DNA of 64,000 bases from Phycobacter azelaicus (lineage in GTDB: Bacteria > Pseudomonadota > Alphaproteobacteria > Rhodobacterales > Rhodobacteraceae), in contig NZ_WKFH01000003.1 in assembly GCF_014884385.1 (NCBI RefSeq), positions 3,132,001 to 3,196,000 of the forward strand. Direction: 5' to 3'. Positions 55,980 to 63,467 of the stretch are shown piece by piece. The notes beneath the pieces are model-generated. The model did no database searches, was not told where the DNA came from, and saw only the letters and a list, made by a program, of their open reading frames with translations. Each line of letters starts with the position of its first letter. The first letter of the stretch is position 1. A program made the translations under genes and the position numbers.

Positions 55980-56897
55980 TTATTGCCCGATGTTGTTCAA
56001 ATCGAACGGAGTGGTCTGATAGATTTCATTGATCCAATTTCCATAGAGAAGGTGCGCATGGCTGCGCCAGCGGTTCTGCGGCGGACAGGTTGGATCGTCA
56101 TCCGGATAATAGTTGATCGGAACGTTGATTTCGGTGCCGTTGGCAACGTCGCGATCATACTCCTGTTTCAGGGTGTCACTGTCATATTCGAAGTGATTGA
56201 AGATGTAGAGCGCCCGATGGCTGGGATCCTCGACCAGGCAGGGGCCGACCTCATCGCTGCCCAGAAGCGTTGTCAGCTCCGGGTGGCCATCGATCTCGTC
56301 CTGCTTCATTTCCGTCCAGCGCGACACCGGAATGACGCAATCGTCTGAAAACCCGCGCAGATAGGGCGAGGCCGGTGCGAGGTTCTGGTGCCGGAAACAG
56401 CCAAAGGCCTTGTGGGTCAGCATGTGCTTCCTGACGCCATGGAAATAGTTGATCATCGCCATGCCGCCCCAGCACACGCCAAATGTGGAGTGCACATTGG
56501 TCTGGGTCCAGTCAAAGACCTCGCACAGCTCATCCCAATAGGTGACATCGGCAAAATCGAGATGCTCAATCGGTGCACCGGTGATGATCAGCCCGTCGAA
56601 CCGCTCTTCCTTCATCTCCTGAAAGGGCCGATAGAATTCCGCCATGTGGGCCGCCGCAGTGTTCTTTGTCTGATGCTCGGTCATACGGATCAGCGACAGC
56701 TCAATCTGCAAAGGGGTGGCCCCTATCAGTCTGGCGAATTGGTTCTCGGTCTGGATCTTCTTGGGCATCAGGTTCAGAAGGCCAATCCGCAAGGGCCGAA
56801 TATCCTGACGGGCCGCCTGATCCGGCGACATGACCATCACGCCTTCGTTCGTCAGAACGTCATAGGCGGGCAGGTCAGAAGGGATCTTGATGGGCAT
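55980..56897 (-). CDS. metA: Homoserine O-acyltransferase MetA, predicted acetyl-CoA type
   Basis: A 305-residue enzyme that activates homoserine for methionine synthesis. The catalytic residues fall at family numbering: Cys142 in FGVCWGG, His235 and Glu237 in NHFEYD. Position 111, which sets acyl-donor choice in MetA proteins, is Glu (TGAPIEHL) as in the acetyl-CoA enzymes, whereas E. coli has Gly. The product is therefore probably O-acetylhomoserine. AGGA precedes the ATG. The upstream 49 bases hold no recognisable S-adenosylmethionine riboswitch. Confidence 0.94.
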   Translation of the reverse strand: MPIKIPSDLPAYDVLTNEGVMVMSPDQAARQDIRPLRIGLLNLMPKKIQTENQFARLIGATPLQIELSLIRMTEHQTKNTAAAHMAEFYRPFQEMKEERFDGLIITGAPIEHLDFADVTYWDELCEVFDWTQTNVHSTFGVCWGGMAMINYFHGVRKHMLTHKAFGCFRHQNLAPASPYLRGFSDDCVIPVSRWTEMKQDEIDGHPELTTLLGSDEVGPCLVEDPSHRALYIFNHFEYDSDTLKQEYDRDVANGTEINVPINYYPDDDPTCPPQNRWRSHAHLLYGNWINEIYQTTPFDLNNIGQ

Positions 56898-56946
56898 GTC
56901 AGGTCCTGATGGTTAAATGTCGTCTGGGAGCAGTGAGATAGGGCGC

Positions 56947-57810
56947 TTAGGCGGCTTCCTCAAGAGTGTTTGCGATCAACTCTACGAAACCCGCCTCATC
57001 GCGCACGGCGCTGATCTGATCGGCCGTGACACTGATACCCCAGTTCCGGGCCATCGCGGCATACCGCGGCTGGCGGTGGGCAAGCGCCTGGGCATAGGTC
57101 CAGCGAATAAAAGCATCCGGGTCAACATCCGCTTCTGATACACTGTTTTTGCTAAGATACTCTTCCCAAACCCTGGTCAGGAACTCTGCCTGATACGACA
57201 TCGGCTTGGGAGAACGGTCAAAACGGCGGATCAACTCTTCGGTGTGGGCATCGTCCCCCTTGATCCAGACCATGAGCGTGTGTTTCGAAAGCTCTGACAG
57301 TACCGGGTCCTCCGGGTCTTCAGGGTCCACCCATTCGCAGATCGACCCGCCCGTATCGCAGATGAAATGCGGATAGTCATAAAGCCGTCCGGCGCGGTCG
57401 ATGAAATACTCGGTGTCGAGAAGCGCATGAATCTCCGCCATACGGAATTGCTCTTGCCGGCGCCGGTACTCATCCATCGGCAGGCCACCTTTTGCAATAT
57501 CCCCAGGCTTCCCGAGGTAAGAGGAGACCGGTGTCAAATTATCAAAAGTGATGTTGGAGCCGATATAGATGGAGTCCGACAGCAACAGGTCCCGCAGGAA
57601 AGGCACCTTCATTGCTTCGGCCTTCGCGTTGTCAGCAATGTATTCCCCCATGTAGCGGGTACCGATCCGGTAGTCGATCGAGTAGTGGAACCAGTCTCCG
57701 GCACCGCGCAGGATGTTGCTGACGTAGGTCTTGCCGAGGCCGGACATGCCAAAAAAGAGGACGCGTTTGTGAGTGGCATCGCGCCATTCCTGAGCGGAAG
57801 AATATAGCAT
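56947..57810 (-). CDS. P-loop ATPase of unknown function
   Basis: A 287-residue soluble protein with a Walker A motif FFGMSGLGKTYVS near residues 19-31. The segment DYPHFICDTGGSICEWVD near residue 145 may be the Walker B region. It has no sensor domain, membrane helix or DNA-binding motif that I can see. The ATG at 57810 is chosen because it places Walker A near the N-terminus and has GGAAC upstream; a much longer frame would run through the rpsI terminator. It lies between the rpsI element and metA. Confidence 0.7.
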   Translation of the reverse strand: MLYSSAQEWRDATHKRVLFFGMSGLGKTYVSNILRGAGDWFHYSIDYRIGTRYMGEYIADNAKAEAMKVPFLRDLLLSDSIYIGSNITFDNLTPVSSYLGKPGDIAKGGLPMDEYRRRQEQFRMAEIHALLDTEYFIDRAGRLYDYPHFICDTGGSICEWVDPEDPEDPVLSELSKHTLMVWIKGDDAHTEELIRRFDRSPKPMSYQAEFLTRVWEEYLSKNSVSEADVDPDAFIRWTYAQALAHRQPRYAAMARNWGISVTADQISAVRDEAGFVELIANTLEEAA

Positions 57811-57938
57811 CGGTGTTCCAGAGCGTTTGTGAGGTCTTCTCGCCTTGCTAGCCAGTGTCGCGGGTCGGGTCAATTCCATCGCAAAGGCAAAGGTGAGCCG
57901 CACCCCATTGCGGCCGTTACACGCCGACCCAAAAACGA

Positions 57939-57966
57939 AAAAGCGCAGTGGGCACACTGCGCTTTT
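57939..57966 (-). terminator. Left copy of the rpsI-type terminator
   Basis: A 12-bp perfect stem (AAAAGCGCAGTG / CACTGCGCTTTT) with a four-base loop, in the 313-base gap upstream of the ATPase gene. It shares TTTGGAAAAGCGCAGT and ACTGCGCTTTTTC with the terminator directly after rpsI at 60350-60377. The ATPase promoter should lie between it and 57810. Confidence 0.85.
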
Positions 57967-58001
57967 CCAAATGATTTCCGACAGTGACGTCCTGTAAGCG
58001 C

Positions 58002-58013
58002 CTTAACGCTTGG
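58002..58013. other. Left attachment-site core of the rpsI element
   Basis: The 12 bases CCAAGCGTTAAG (minus strand) are identical to the end of rpsI at 60411-60422. The distance from this core to the terminator (about 45 bases) is the same at both places to within one base, as expected for the two ends of an integrated element. Confidence 0.65.
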
Positions 58014-58123
58014 CTAATCTGGCAGCTTGCTTTCCACTTGTTTTACAATTGCTTACACCTATCACATGCAACGCGTAAAACAATTGTTAATCACGCACAG
58101 CGCACTGTGCTGAAAGCCGTTAG

Positions 58124-58480
58124 CTAACTGGAACGTGATTTCGTTGCCAAAGCAATAGCCTTGTCCAGCTCACCCGTTTCTGCAGCTTTTTTGAACGCCT
58201 CAAGCACAGCTGCAATCTCCTCTAACTTGTCTACAAACACAGCATTGCTCTTGCCGTTGATGTTCAGAATGCGACTTCCGTATCTGCACTGGACATAATA
58301 GCCGTTGTCCTGCTCGAAAAACCACGGGCGAACACGCTTATCATGCGCCACCCTCACACGTTCGCCAGCTTCGTTCTGCTGCCAACGCTTGATCTTAACA
58401 GTGTATTCGTCACCGTTCAGCGTAGCATCCAGCACCTGGCTTTGCTCCTCGATAGCCGCCAGCAGCTTTTCACGCCGCGC
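58124..58480 (-). pseudogene. Small gene truncated at its 5' end by the IS
   Basis: The frame runs from the left edge of the IS to the stop at 58124, about 118 codons, with no start of its own except an internal GTG at 58435. The visible product (REKLLAAIEEQSQVLDATLN at the left, FFEQDNGYYVQCRYGSRILN in the middle) resembles DUF6641-like proteins of phage-type elements, an uncertain match. The IS removed the beginning. Confidence 0.55.
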
Positions 58481-58536
58481 TGATCCTCCCCCACTGAAGT
58501 GGTCCGCCGTTATGTTTAGGAAAACGGAGGATCAGA

Positions 58537-58815
58537 ATGGCTACGAAGAGACACAAGCCGGAAGAGATTGTCACGAAGCTGCGGCAGGTTGAAGTGCTTG
58601 TCGGGCAAGGCATGGCGCGGGCGGATGCGATCCGCGAGGTTCGCATTACTGAGCAGACCTATTATCGCTGGCGCAAGAAATACGGCGGTATGGGAACCGA
58701 CCAACTCAGGGAACTGAAGCGCCTCCAGAAAGAGAACGAACGGTTGAGAAAAGCCGTCTCGGATCTGACTTTGGACAAGCTGATCCTGGCGGAGGCGGCA
58801 AAGGGAAACTTTTGA
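58537..58815 (+). CDS. IS3-family transposase OrfA
   Basis: A 92-residue protein with an N-terminal helix-turn-helix (KPEEIVTKLRQVEVLVGQG, ITEQTYYRWRKKYGG) and a C-terminal leucine-zipper-like helix (LKRLQKENERLRKAVSDL). It binds the IS ends. The stop codon overlaps the beginning of orfB in the -1 frame, the usual arrangement for making an OrfAB fusion by ribosomal frameshift. Confidence 0.93.
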   Translation: MATKRHKPEEIVTKLRQVEVLVGQGMARADAIREVRITEQTYYRWRKKYGGMGTDQLRELKRLQKENERLRKAVSDLTLDKLILAEAAKGNF

Positions 58816-59663
58816 GCCCCGCTCGCCGCCGTGCCTGCATCGATCACGTTCGCACCCGGTTCCATCTGTCCGAGAGACGCGCCTGCCGTGTCTTGGGTCA
58901 GCACCGATCCACGCAGAGGAAGGTGCCGCATGGCCGTGCCGATGAGGAGCGTCTGGTCGCGGACATGGTCGAACTGGCGCGGCAGTATGGCCGTTACGGC
59001 TATCGTCGGATCGCGGCTTTGCTGAGAGATGCGGGCTGGGAGGTGAACGACAAGCGGGTCGAGCGCCTATGGCGACGAGAGGGGCTGAAAGTGCCAATGA
59101 AGCAACCGAAGAAGGGACGGCTCTGGCTTTATGACGGATCCTGTGTCCGGCTGCGCCCTGAGTATCGCAACCACGTCTGGAGCTATGACTTTGTCCACTG
59201 CCGGACGGAGGACGGAAAGGTCTTCCGGACGCTCAACATCTTGGACGAGCACAGTCGGGAATGCTTGGCGATCAAGGTGAAGCGCAAGCTGAACTCGGGT
59301 GACGTGATCGATGCCTTGAGCGACCTGTTCATCATGCGGGGTGTGCCGGATTACATCCGGTCTGACAACGGCCCGGAGTTCGTGGCTCAGGCCGTTCAAG
59401 ATTGGATCAGGGCCGTCGGCGCCAAGACCGCCTACATCGCGCCCGGGTCACCTTGGGAGAACGGCTACTGCGAAAGCCTCAATGCCAGGTTCCGCGATGA
59501 ACTGCTCAACGGAGAAGTCTTCTACAGCCTTCGGGAAGCGGAAATCCTGATCGAACAATGGAGGAAACACTACAATACCAAACGACCACATAGTGCCTTG
59601 GGCTATCGCCCTCCCGCCCCGGAAACCATCATCCCGATGGACCCGAGACCGGTCATGCACTAA
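58812..59663 (+). CDS. IS3-family transposase OrfB (DDE catalytic subunit)
   Basis: A 283-residue integrase-core protein, probably made only as a frameshift fusion with OrfA. An N-terminal HTH_21 region (ELARQYGRYGYRRIAALLRD) leads to the rve core with catalytic Asp in WSYDFVHCRTEDG, Asp in IRSDNGPEF and Glu in SPWENGYCES. The C-terminal NTKRPHSALGYRPPAPE is typical of the IS407-like group. The only early start is TTG at 58812. Confidence 0.93.
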   Translation: MSPARRRACIDHVRTRFHLSERRACRVLGQHRSTQRKVPHGRADEERLVADMVELARQYGRYGYRRIAALLRDAGWEVNDKRVERLWRREGLKVPMKQPKKGRLWLYDGSCVRLRPEYRNHVWSYDFVHCRTEDGKVFRTLNILDEHSRECLAIKVKRKLNSGDVIDALSDLFIMRGVPDYIRSDNGPEFVAQAVQDWIRAVGAKTAYIAPGSPWENGYCESLNARFRDELLNGEVFYSLREAEILIEQWRKHYNTKRPHSALGYRPPAPETIIPMDPRPVMH

Positions 59664-59694
59664 CAATCAAAACGGACCACTCAGGTGGGGCTGA

Positions 59695-60243
59695 TCACAT
59701 ATCCATGCTTTTTTTGGCTGGTTTGAGCACGTGATTTGGATGGCGTTTACGCTCTGCTTCATCAGCACGTGACCAATAGGTCATGCGCCAGGTCCAGTAA
59801 CCTTGCACAAACGCTTGCGTCATTTCCTCAAGCTTAATCGCGCCAAAGTACGGAAGCCAGTAGCGTTGTGCGTGTTTTTCGTACCAGCTAATACGCTGTG
59901 CAGGACCAGTTCTGCCTTTGGCAAAATGATTGGCTTCCAAACGTTGCCGTTTATCCGCCCACCAAATCACATACAGGTCTTCAAACGTCAGCTGCTTTAC
60001 TGGCTCTTTCTTCTTAGCCCGCAAGCGCAAGTCATCATACTTGTCCAAAGCGTAACGCTTTGCTTCTTCCAAGTCCGTTTCGCCAGTGCTCTCCTGTACG
60101 TACGTAACCTTATTGCCGTACACATCGGTCATGCCGCGCACATGTATGCGCATGTGATAAATTGGACGTTTTGCATTAGGACGGTGGAACAAAATAACTT
60201 GCCCGTCTTTCAGCTCAACCTTGTTCAAGTAGCTCTTACACAT
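59695..60243 (-). pseudogene. Tyrosine recombinase (integrase), N-terminal fragment cut by the IS
   Basis: The 182 visible residues have the layout of a tyrosine recombinase N-terminus: a small beta arm-binding region (KRPIYHMRIHVRG, KVTYVQESTGETDLEEAKR) and the core-binding helical domain (EKHAQRYWLPYFGAIKLEEM). The catalytic domain with the R-H-R-Y residues is missing. The frame ends at the TGA formed by the first bases of the IS. It starts next to rpsI and points away from it, as integrases usually do beside their attachment site. Confidence 0.75.
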
Positions 60244-60266
60244 CGCCCTATCGCCAGCATCATTTT

Positions 60267-60335
60267 CTTGTAAAATAACTGTAAGATCAGCACCTTAATA
60301 TGTCTATGATTTGTTGCTTGTAAAACTTTTGTAAG
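60267..60335. repeat. Two 19-bp direct repeats, candidate recombinase arm sites
   Basis: Copies at 60267-60285 and 60317-60335, 50 bases apart, share CTTGTAAAA and TGTAAG (15 of 19 identical). They lie between the integrase fragment and the right core. Related sequences (CTTGTTTTACAATTGCTTAC at 58037-58056 and GTAAAACAATTGTTAA from 58075) lie just inside the left core. Confidence 0.55.
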
Positions 60336-60349
60336 TCGCACACGCAAAG

Positions 60350-60377
60350 AAAAAGCGCAGTAAAAACTGCGCTTTTC
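60350..60377 (-). terminator. rpsI terminator (right, element-borne copy)
   Basis: An 11-bp stem (AAAAGCGCAGT / ACTGCGCTTTT) with a four-base T loop, followed on the minus strand by TTCTTT. It lies 35-60 bases after the rpsI stop and is a near-copy of the hairpin at 57939-57966. Confidence 0.85.
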
Positions 60378-60411
60378 CAAAAGTTTAGCGATTTGAGCGT
60401 TAGAGAATTTC

Positions 60412-60897
60412 TTAACGCTTGGAGAACTGGAAGGAGCGACGCGCCTTGCGGCGGCCGAACTTCTTACGTTCCACAACGCGGCTGTCACGAGTCAGGAAGC
60501 CTGCGGCTTTCAGCGCGCCACGCAGGGCGGGATCATAAAGCTGCAACGCCTTGGAGATGCCGTGCTTGACCGCGCCGGCCTGACCGGAGAGACCACCGCC
60601 CTTGACGGTTGCGACAACGTCGAACTGATCTTCGACGCCTGCCACGGTAAAGGGCTGGCGCAGGATCATCTGCAGAACGGGACGGGCAAAATAGCCCTTC
60701 ATGTCCTTGCCGTTCACGGTGACCTTGCCGGAGCCCGGCTTGATCCAGACGCGGGCAACCGCGTCTTTCCGCTTGCCGGTGGCATAGGAGCGGCCCAGCT
60801 CGTCACGGACGGGCTCACGGGAAATGGTTTCTTCAGCGACAGCTTCCACGCCTGCAACGGCGCCCAGCTCTTCGAGAGTGTTGATCTGATCAGCCAT
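60412..60897 (-). CDS. rpsI: 30S ribosomal protein S9
   Basis: A 161-residue ribosomal protein with an alphaproteobacterial N-terminal extension. The core [20 protein letters not shown] begins near residue 39 and the invariant tail is FQFSKR. The last codons (tcC AAG CGT TAA) form the attachment-site repeat of the neighbouring element. It lies six bases after rplM in the same transcript. Confidence 0.97.
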   Translation of the reverse strand: MADQINTLEELGAVAGVEAVAEETISREPVRDELGRSYATGKRKDAVARVWIKPGSGKVTVNGKDMKGYFARPVLQMILRQPFTVAGVEDQFDVVATVKGGGLSGQAGAVKHGISKALQLYDPALRGALKAAGFLTRDSRVVERKKFGRRKARRSFQFSKR

Positions 60898-60902
60898 CGG
60901 TC

Positions 60903-61361
60903 TCAGCTCCGCGTGTTTTTCTTGTTCATGGATTTGACATCCAGAACCTCGGGGGCCTGGGCCTCATGCGGGTGTGCGGCACCAGCATAGATACGCAGGT
61001 TGGTCATCTGCTTGCGCGACAGGCGGTTGCCCGGCAGCATGCGCTTGACGGCCTGGTATACAACACGCTCGGGGTGCGCGCCTTCCAGGATCTGCTGCTT
61101 GGTGCGGGACTTGATACCGCCCGGGTGGCCAGTGTGCCAGTAGAAGTGCTCGTCGCGCTTCTTGCCGGTCATCTGCACCTTGTCGGCGTTGATGATGATA
61201 ACGTTGTCGCCCATGTCCATGTTGGGCGTGAACGAGGCTTTGTGCTTGCCACGCAGGCGCATGGCAACGATCGAGGCAAGACGGCCCAGAACAACGCCCT
61301 CGGCGTCGATCAGGATCCACTTCTTCTCGATATCTGCCGGGGTAGCAGAGAAGGTTTTCAT
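60903..61361 (-). CDS. rplM: 50S ribosomal protein L13
   Basis: A 152-residue ribosomal protein. [20 protein letters not shown] at the N-terminus, [17 protein letters not shown] and the C-terminal [20 protein letters not shown] are the expected blocks. It is the first gene of rplM-rpsI. Confidence 0.97.
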   Translation of the reverse strand: MKTFSATPADIEKKWILIDAEGVVLGRLASIVAMRLRGKHKASFTPNMDMGDNVIIINADKVQMTGKKRDEHFYWHTGHPGGIKSRTKQQILEGAHPERVVYQAVKRMLPGNRLSRKQMTNLRIYAGAAHPHEAQAPEVLDVKSMNKKNTRS

Positions 61362-61426
61362 GGCAGGTCTATCCTGTTTGTCGTGAAGGCGCGCGGAAAA
61401 ATCCGGCGCCTGAATTCGATGGACGG

Positions 61427-61455
61427 GGTTTACGGGTACACGCGAAACAGGTCAA
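61427..61455 (-). promoter_or_regulatory. Probable rplM-rpsI promoter
   Basis: On the minus strand TTGACC (61455-61450), a 17-base spacer and TAAACC (61432-61427) lie about 65 bases before the rplM start. The -35 box is a near-perfect match; the -10 is weaker. Confidence 0.5.
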
Positions 61456-61522
61456 CACCTTCAATCAAGTATTTATTGTTTTAATTCAATGGCTTGAAAA
61501 ATAGGTATCAAAATACCCCACA

Positions 61523-62968
61523 TCAAACGCTGATTTGCTCGGGTGGATTGTCGAGAAGCGCACGCAGACGCAGCATGGCATCTTCGAATTTGGAAAGCGA
61601 GACCTGCCCGTTGATGGTGATGCGCACAGCGTTGGGTGCCCGCCCATCGCGCAGCGCGAATTCATCGGCCGAGCGGATCTGCACACCCTCAGCCTCGGCC
61701 GCGCGGGTAAAGGCCGCAGAGCGCCAGCCCGATGGAAGTCTGAGCCAGAGAAACGGCACCTCGTCATTCCATGTCAGCTCAAATGCCCCGAGCGCATTGA
61801 CCGCCACCCGCACGTATTTTGCCATCTCCTTGCGCACCTCTTTGGCAAGGAGCTTGCTGCGCGGGTCAGATAAAAGCACCCTGATCAATTCAGCCAGCGG
61901 CTGCGCCAGTCCGAAGAAACTGTACTCCGCCGCACGGCGGAGATCCTGTTCGCGTCCTTTCGGCGCAAGGGCGAAACCCACGCGCAAGGCCGGCGTAAGG
62001 ATTTTCGATATCGAGCACACATGCCAGGTGATATCGGGGGCCAGGGCGCGGTAACTCGGTGCACGGGCCTCCCCCATGCGATAGCAGTCATCCTCGATGA
62101 TCTGCAAATCATGACGCCGGGCCACCTTCAGGATTTCTTCGCGACGTTCCAGTGGTGTGAAAAGGCCGGTTGGATTATGCACCTCAGGACTGGTGCACAG
62201 CACCGTTGCCCCCGTTTTCCGGATCGCCAGCTCAAGAGAGTCGGGGCGGATACCATTTTCATCCATCCCCACGCCAACCACCTTGGCCCTCAATAGCTCT
62301 GCCGCCCTGCGAAACCCGGCGTAGGACAAATCTTCGACCAAAAGGGTCGGCTGAGCTTCTTTCAAAACAGCCTGCATCACCGTCAGGATACCGTTCTGCC
62401 CGCCATGCGTCAGCACTACCTGGTTTTGATCCAGCGGTCCAAGGGGCTGATCGGACAGCCAATCAACAACAGCCTCCCGAACCGGACGATAGGCATCGCG
62501 GGTTGGGTAATTCAGGAACATGAAAGGATCCGCTGCGGAAACCTTCTTTAACGCTTCTCGGATCGCGGCGACCTGCCCGACATCCGCCAGTCGCGGGCTG
62601 AACAGGCTGACATGATCAGGGTCGCGCTGCTCAGGCAAGTGCAATTCGCGGGACCAGACATCGTCCATAACAGGTGTCTGCCGATCCGCAACAAAGGTGC
62701 CCCGCCCGACCTCGGCCTGCAACAGCCCCTCGTCCGTGAGCATCGTATAGGCGCGGGCGACCGTACCCGGGGTAATGCCCAGCTGATAGGCCAGCTCCCG
62801 CACCGGCGGCAGCATTGTACCAATACGCAATGTATCGTTTTCCACCGCTGCGCGGATCGTATCGGCGACGCGCTGATACTTTGGTCCTGGCTTATCGCCT
62901 AGGGACGGCGCCCAAATTGTACCCGTTACAATGCTTCCTTGGACAGGTGAGTCGGGGTTTTGTATCAA
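61523..62968 (-). CDS. MocR-type regulator (GntR DNA-binding + PLP aminotransferase fold)
   Basis: A protein of about 480 residues. The N-terminal winged helix has RIGTMLPPVRELAYQLGITP and TPGTVARAYTMLTDEGLLQA. The C-terminal domain is a fold-type I aminotransferase, with VLTHGGQNGILTVMQ and a PLP-lysine region at SISKILTPALRVGFALAPKG. Such regulators sense amino acids or PLP. The start is uncertain: the only early option is TTG at 62968, which lies inside one of the repeats before the DUF1127 gene. It is divergent from that gene. Confidence 0.88.
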   Translation of the reverse strand: MIQNPDSPVQGSIVTGTIWAPSLGDKPGPKYQRVADTIRAAVENDTLRIGTMLPPVRELAYQLGITPGTVARAYTMLTDEGLLQAEVGRGTFVADRQTPVMDDVWSRELHLPEQRDPDHVSLFSPRLADVGQVAAIREALKKVSAADPFMFLNYPTRDAYRPVREAVVDWLSDQPLGPLDQNQVVLTHGGQNGILTVMQAVLKEAQPTLLVEDLSYAGFRRAAELLRAKVVGVGMDENGIRPDSLELAIRKTGATVLCTSPEVHNPTGLFTPLERREEILKVARRHDLQIIEDDCYRMGEARAPSYRALAPDITWHVCSISKILTPALRVGFALAPKGREQDLRRAAEYSFFGLAQPLAELIRVLLSDPRSKLLAKEVRKEMAKYVRVAVNALGAFELTWNDEVPFLWLRLPSGWRSAAFTRAAEAEGVQIRSADEFALRDGRAPNAVRITINGQVSLSKFEDAMLRLRALLDNPPEQISV

Positions 62969-63006
62969 ACACTCGTATCAACAATGCAGGATTGTATCAA
63001 TACAAT
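62961..63006. promoter_or_regulatory. GTATCAA repeats between the MocR and DUF1127 genes
   Basis: GTATCAA occurs three times in the same direction (62962-62968, 62975-62981, 62994-63000). The last copy is part of a perfect 16-bp palindrome, ATTGTATCAATACAAT. MocR proteins commonly bind such repeated heptamers in the shared promoter. Confidence 0.5.
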
Positions 63007-63019
63007 AAAGGATCAAACC

Positions 63020-63253
63020 ATGACACAGCCTACAACCTCCGCCTATCCGAACGTTACTTATCTGAATACCCAAGCAGCCTTGCCGCTGCTGGCGCAGGTT
63101 GCGGTACAGGTCGCTGTTCTGGTCACAAAATGGTCCTTGCGCCGCCGCAGCCGAACACAGCTCCGCCGCCTGAGCGATGAGCAACTCCGCGACATCGGAG
63201 TGACGCGCGCTGAAGCCCATTATGAAGCAACTCTTCCGTTCTGGCGCCCCTGA
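63020..63253 (+). CDS. DUF1127 family small protein
   Basis: A 77-residue protein whose C-terminus LRRLSDEQLRDIGVTRAEAH is the DUF1127 (YjiS-like) motif. The first 45 residues include a hydrophobic stretch (LPLLAQVAVQVAVLVTKWSL). Arg-rich DUF1127 proteins in alphaproteobacteria can interact with RNA; longer ones like this are mostly unstudied. AAAGGA precedes the ATG at 63020. A strong terminator follows. Confidence 0.87.
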   Translation: MTQPTTSAYPNVTYLNTQAALPLLAQVAVQVAVLVTKWSLRRRSRTQLRRLSDEQLRDIGVTRAEAHYEATLPFWRP

Positions 63254-63278
63254 TCCCCGGGGCACGGAACCACCTGAC

Positions 63279-63306
63279 GGCCGGGGCCAGTTCCCCGGCC
63301 TTTTTT
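63279..63306 (+). terminator. Terminator after the DUF1127 gene
   Basis: An eight-bp GC stem (GGCCGGGG / CCCCGGCC) with a six-base loop is followed by six T's. Confidence 0.9.
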
Positions 63307-63396
63307 ATTGCCCGATTTGGCCGTTTACCAAAATTTATCCTTGATCGAATCCCAAAGGGCGCCTAGATGCCCCCTCACTTTCGGTACCGATCCCAA

Positions 63397-63416
63397 CCCC
63401 GGACCCTTATCCGGGG
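63397..63416 (+). other. Hairpin in the speD leader
   Basis: CCCCGGA and TCCGGGG form a seven-bp stem with a six-base loop about 50 bases before the speD start. No T-run follows. A palindromic TCGGTACCGA lies just upstream (63381-63390). Either could be a regulatory element of the polyamine operon. Confidence 0.35.
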
Positions 63417-63467
63417 GGGCGCTAAGGACCGGCTGGATTGTAATCTACTGGAACGAAGGGGAGTGTC

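Larger units (their letters stand above)
58481..59697 (+). mobile_element. IS3-family insertion sequence, complete
   Basis: A 1217-bp element that begins TGATCCTCCCCCACTGAAGT and ends ...GGGGCTGATCA. The terminal inverted repeats share TGATC, CCCCAC, TGA and GTGGTCCG with small differences. It carries overlapping orfA and orfB with an intact DDE site, so it may be active. The bases directly outside the ends (GCGC on the left, CATA on the right) do not match, so there is no target duplication; this suggests a deletion or recombination after insertion. Confidence 0.88.
58002..60422. mobile_element. Degenerate integrative element inserted at the 3' end of rpsI
   Basis: About 2.4 kb bounded by the 12-bp core repeat. 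It contains an N-terminal fragment of a tyrosine recombinase next to rpsI, an intact IS3-family element, and a truncated small gene. Short repeats of the form TTGTAAAA lie just inside both ends and could be recombinase arm sites. The non-IS part is AT-richer than its surroundings. Each end carries a terminator, so the rpsI operon keeps its own termination after insertion. Confidence 0.65.

Noticed and set aside
56898..56946. A SAM-II riboswitch, common before alphaproteobacterial metA
   Set aside because: Only 49 bases separate metA from the upstream gene and they contain no pseudoknot-like pairing or recognisable SAM-II core; only a ribosome binding site is visible.
58473..59705. A target-site duplication around the IS3 element
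   Set aside because: The three to five bases next to the two ends do not match in any reasonable placement of the ends.
61503..61517. Terminator hairpin at the end of the MocR gene
   Set aside because: A five-bp AT-rich stem (GGTAT / ATACC) without a T-run is within chance expectation.
62978..63006. Promoter of the DUF1127 gene with TACAAT as -10 box
   Set aside because: Transcription would begin at or after the ribosome binding site, leaving no leader for translation of the ATG at 63020.
63320..63370. tRNA-like segment with CGAATCCC
   Set aside because: No matching acceptor, D or anticodon stems could be drawn around it.
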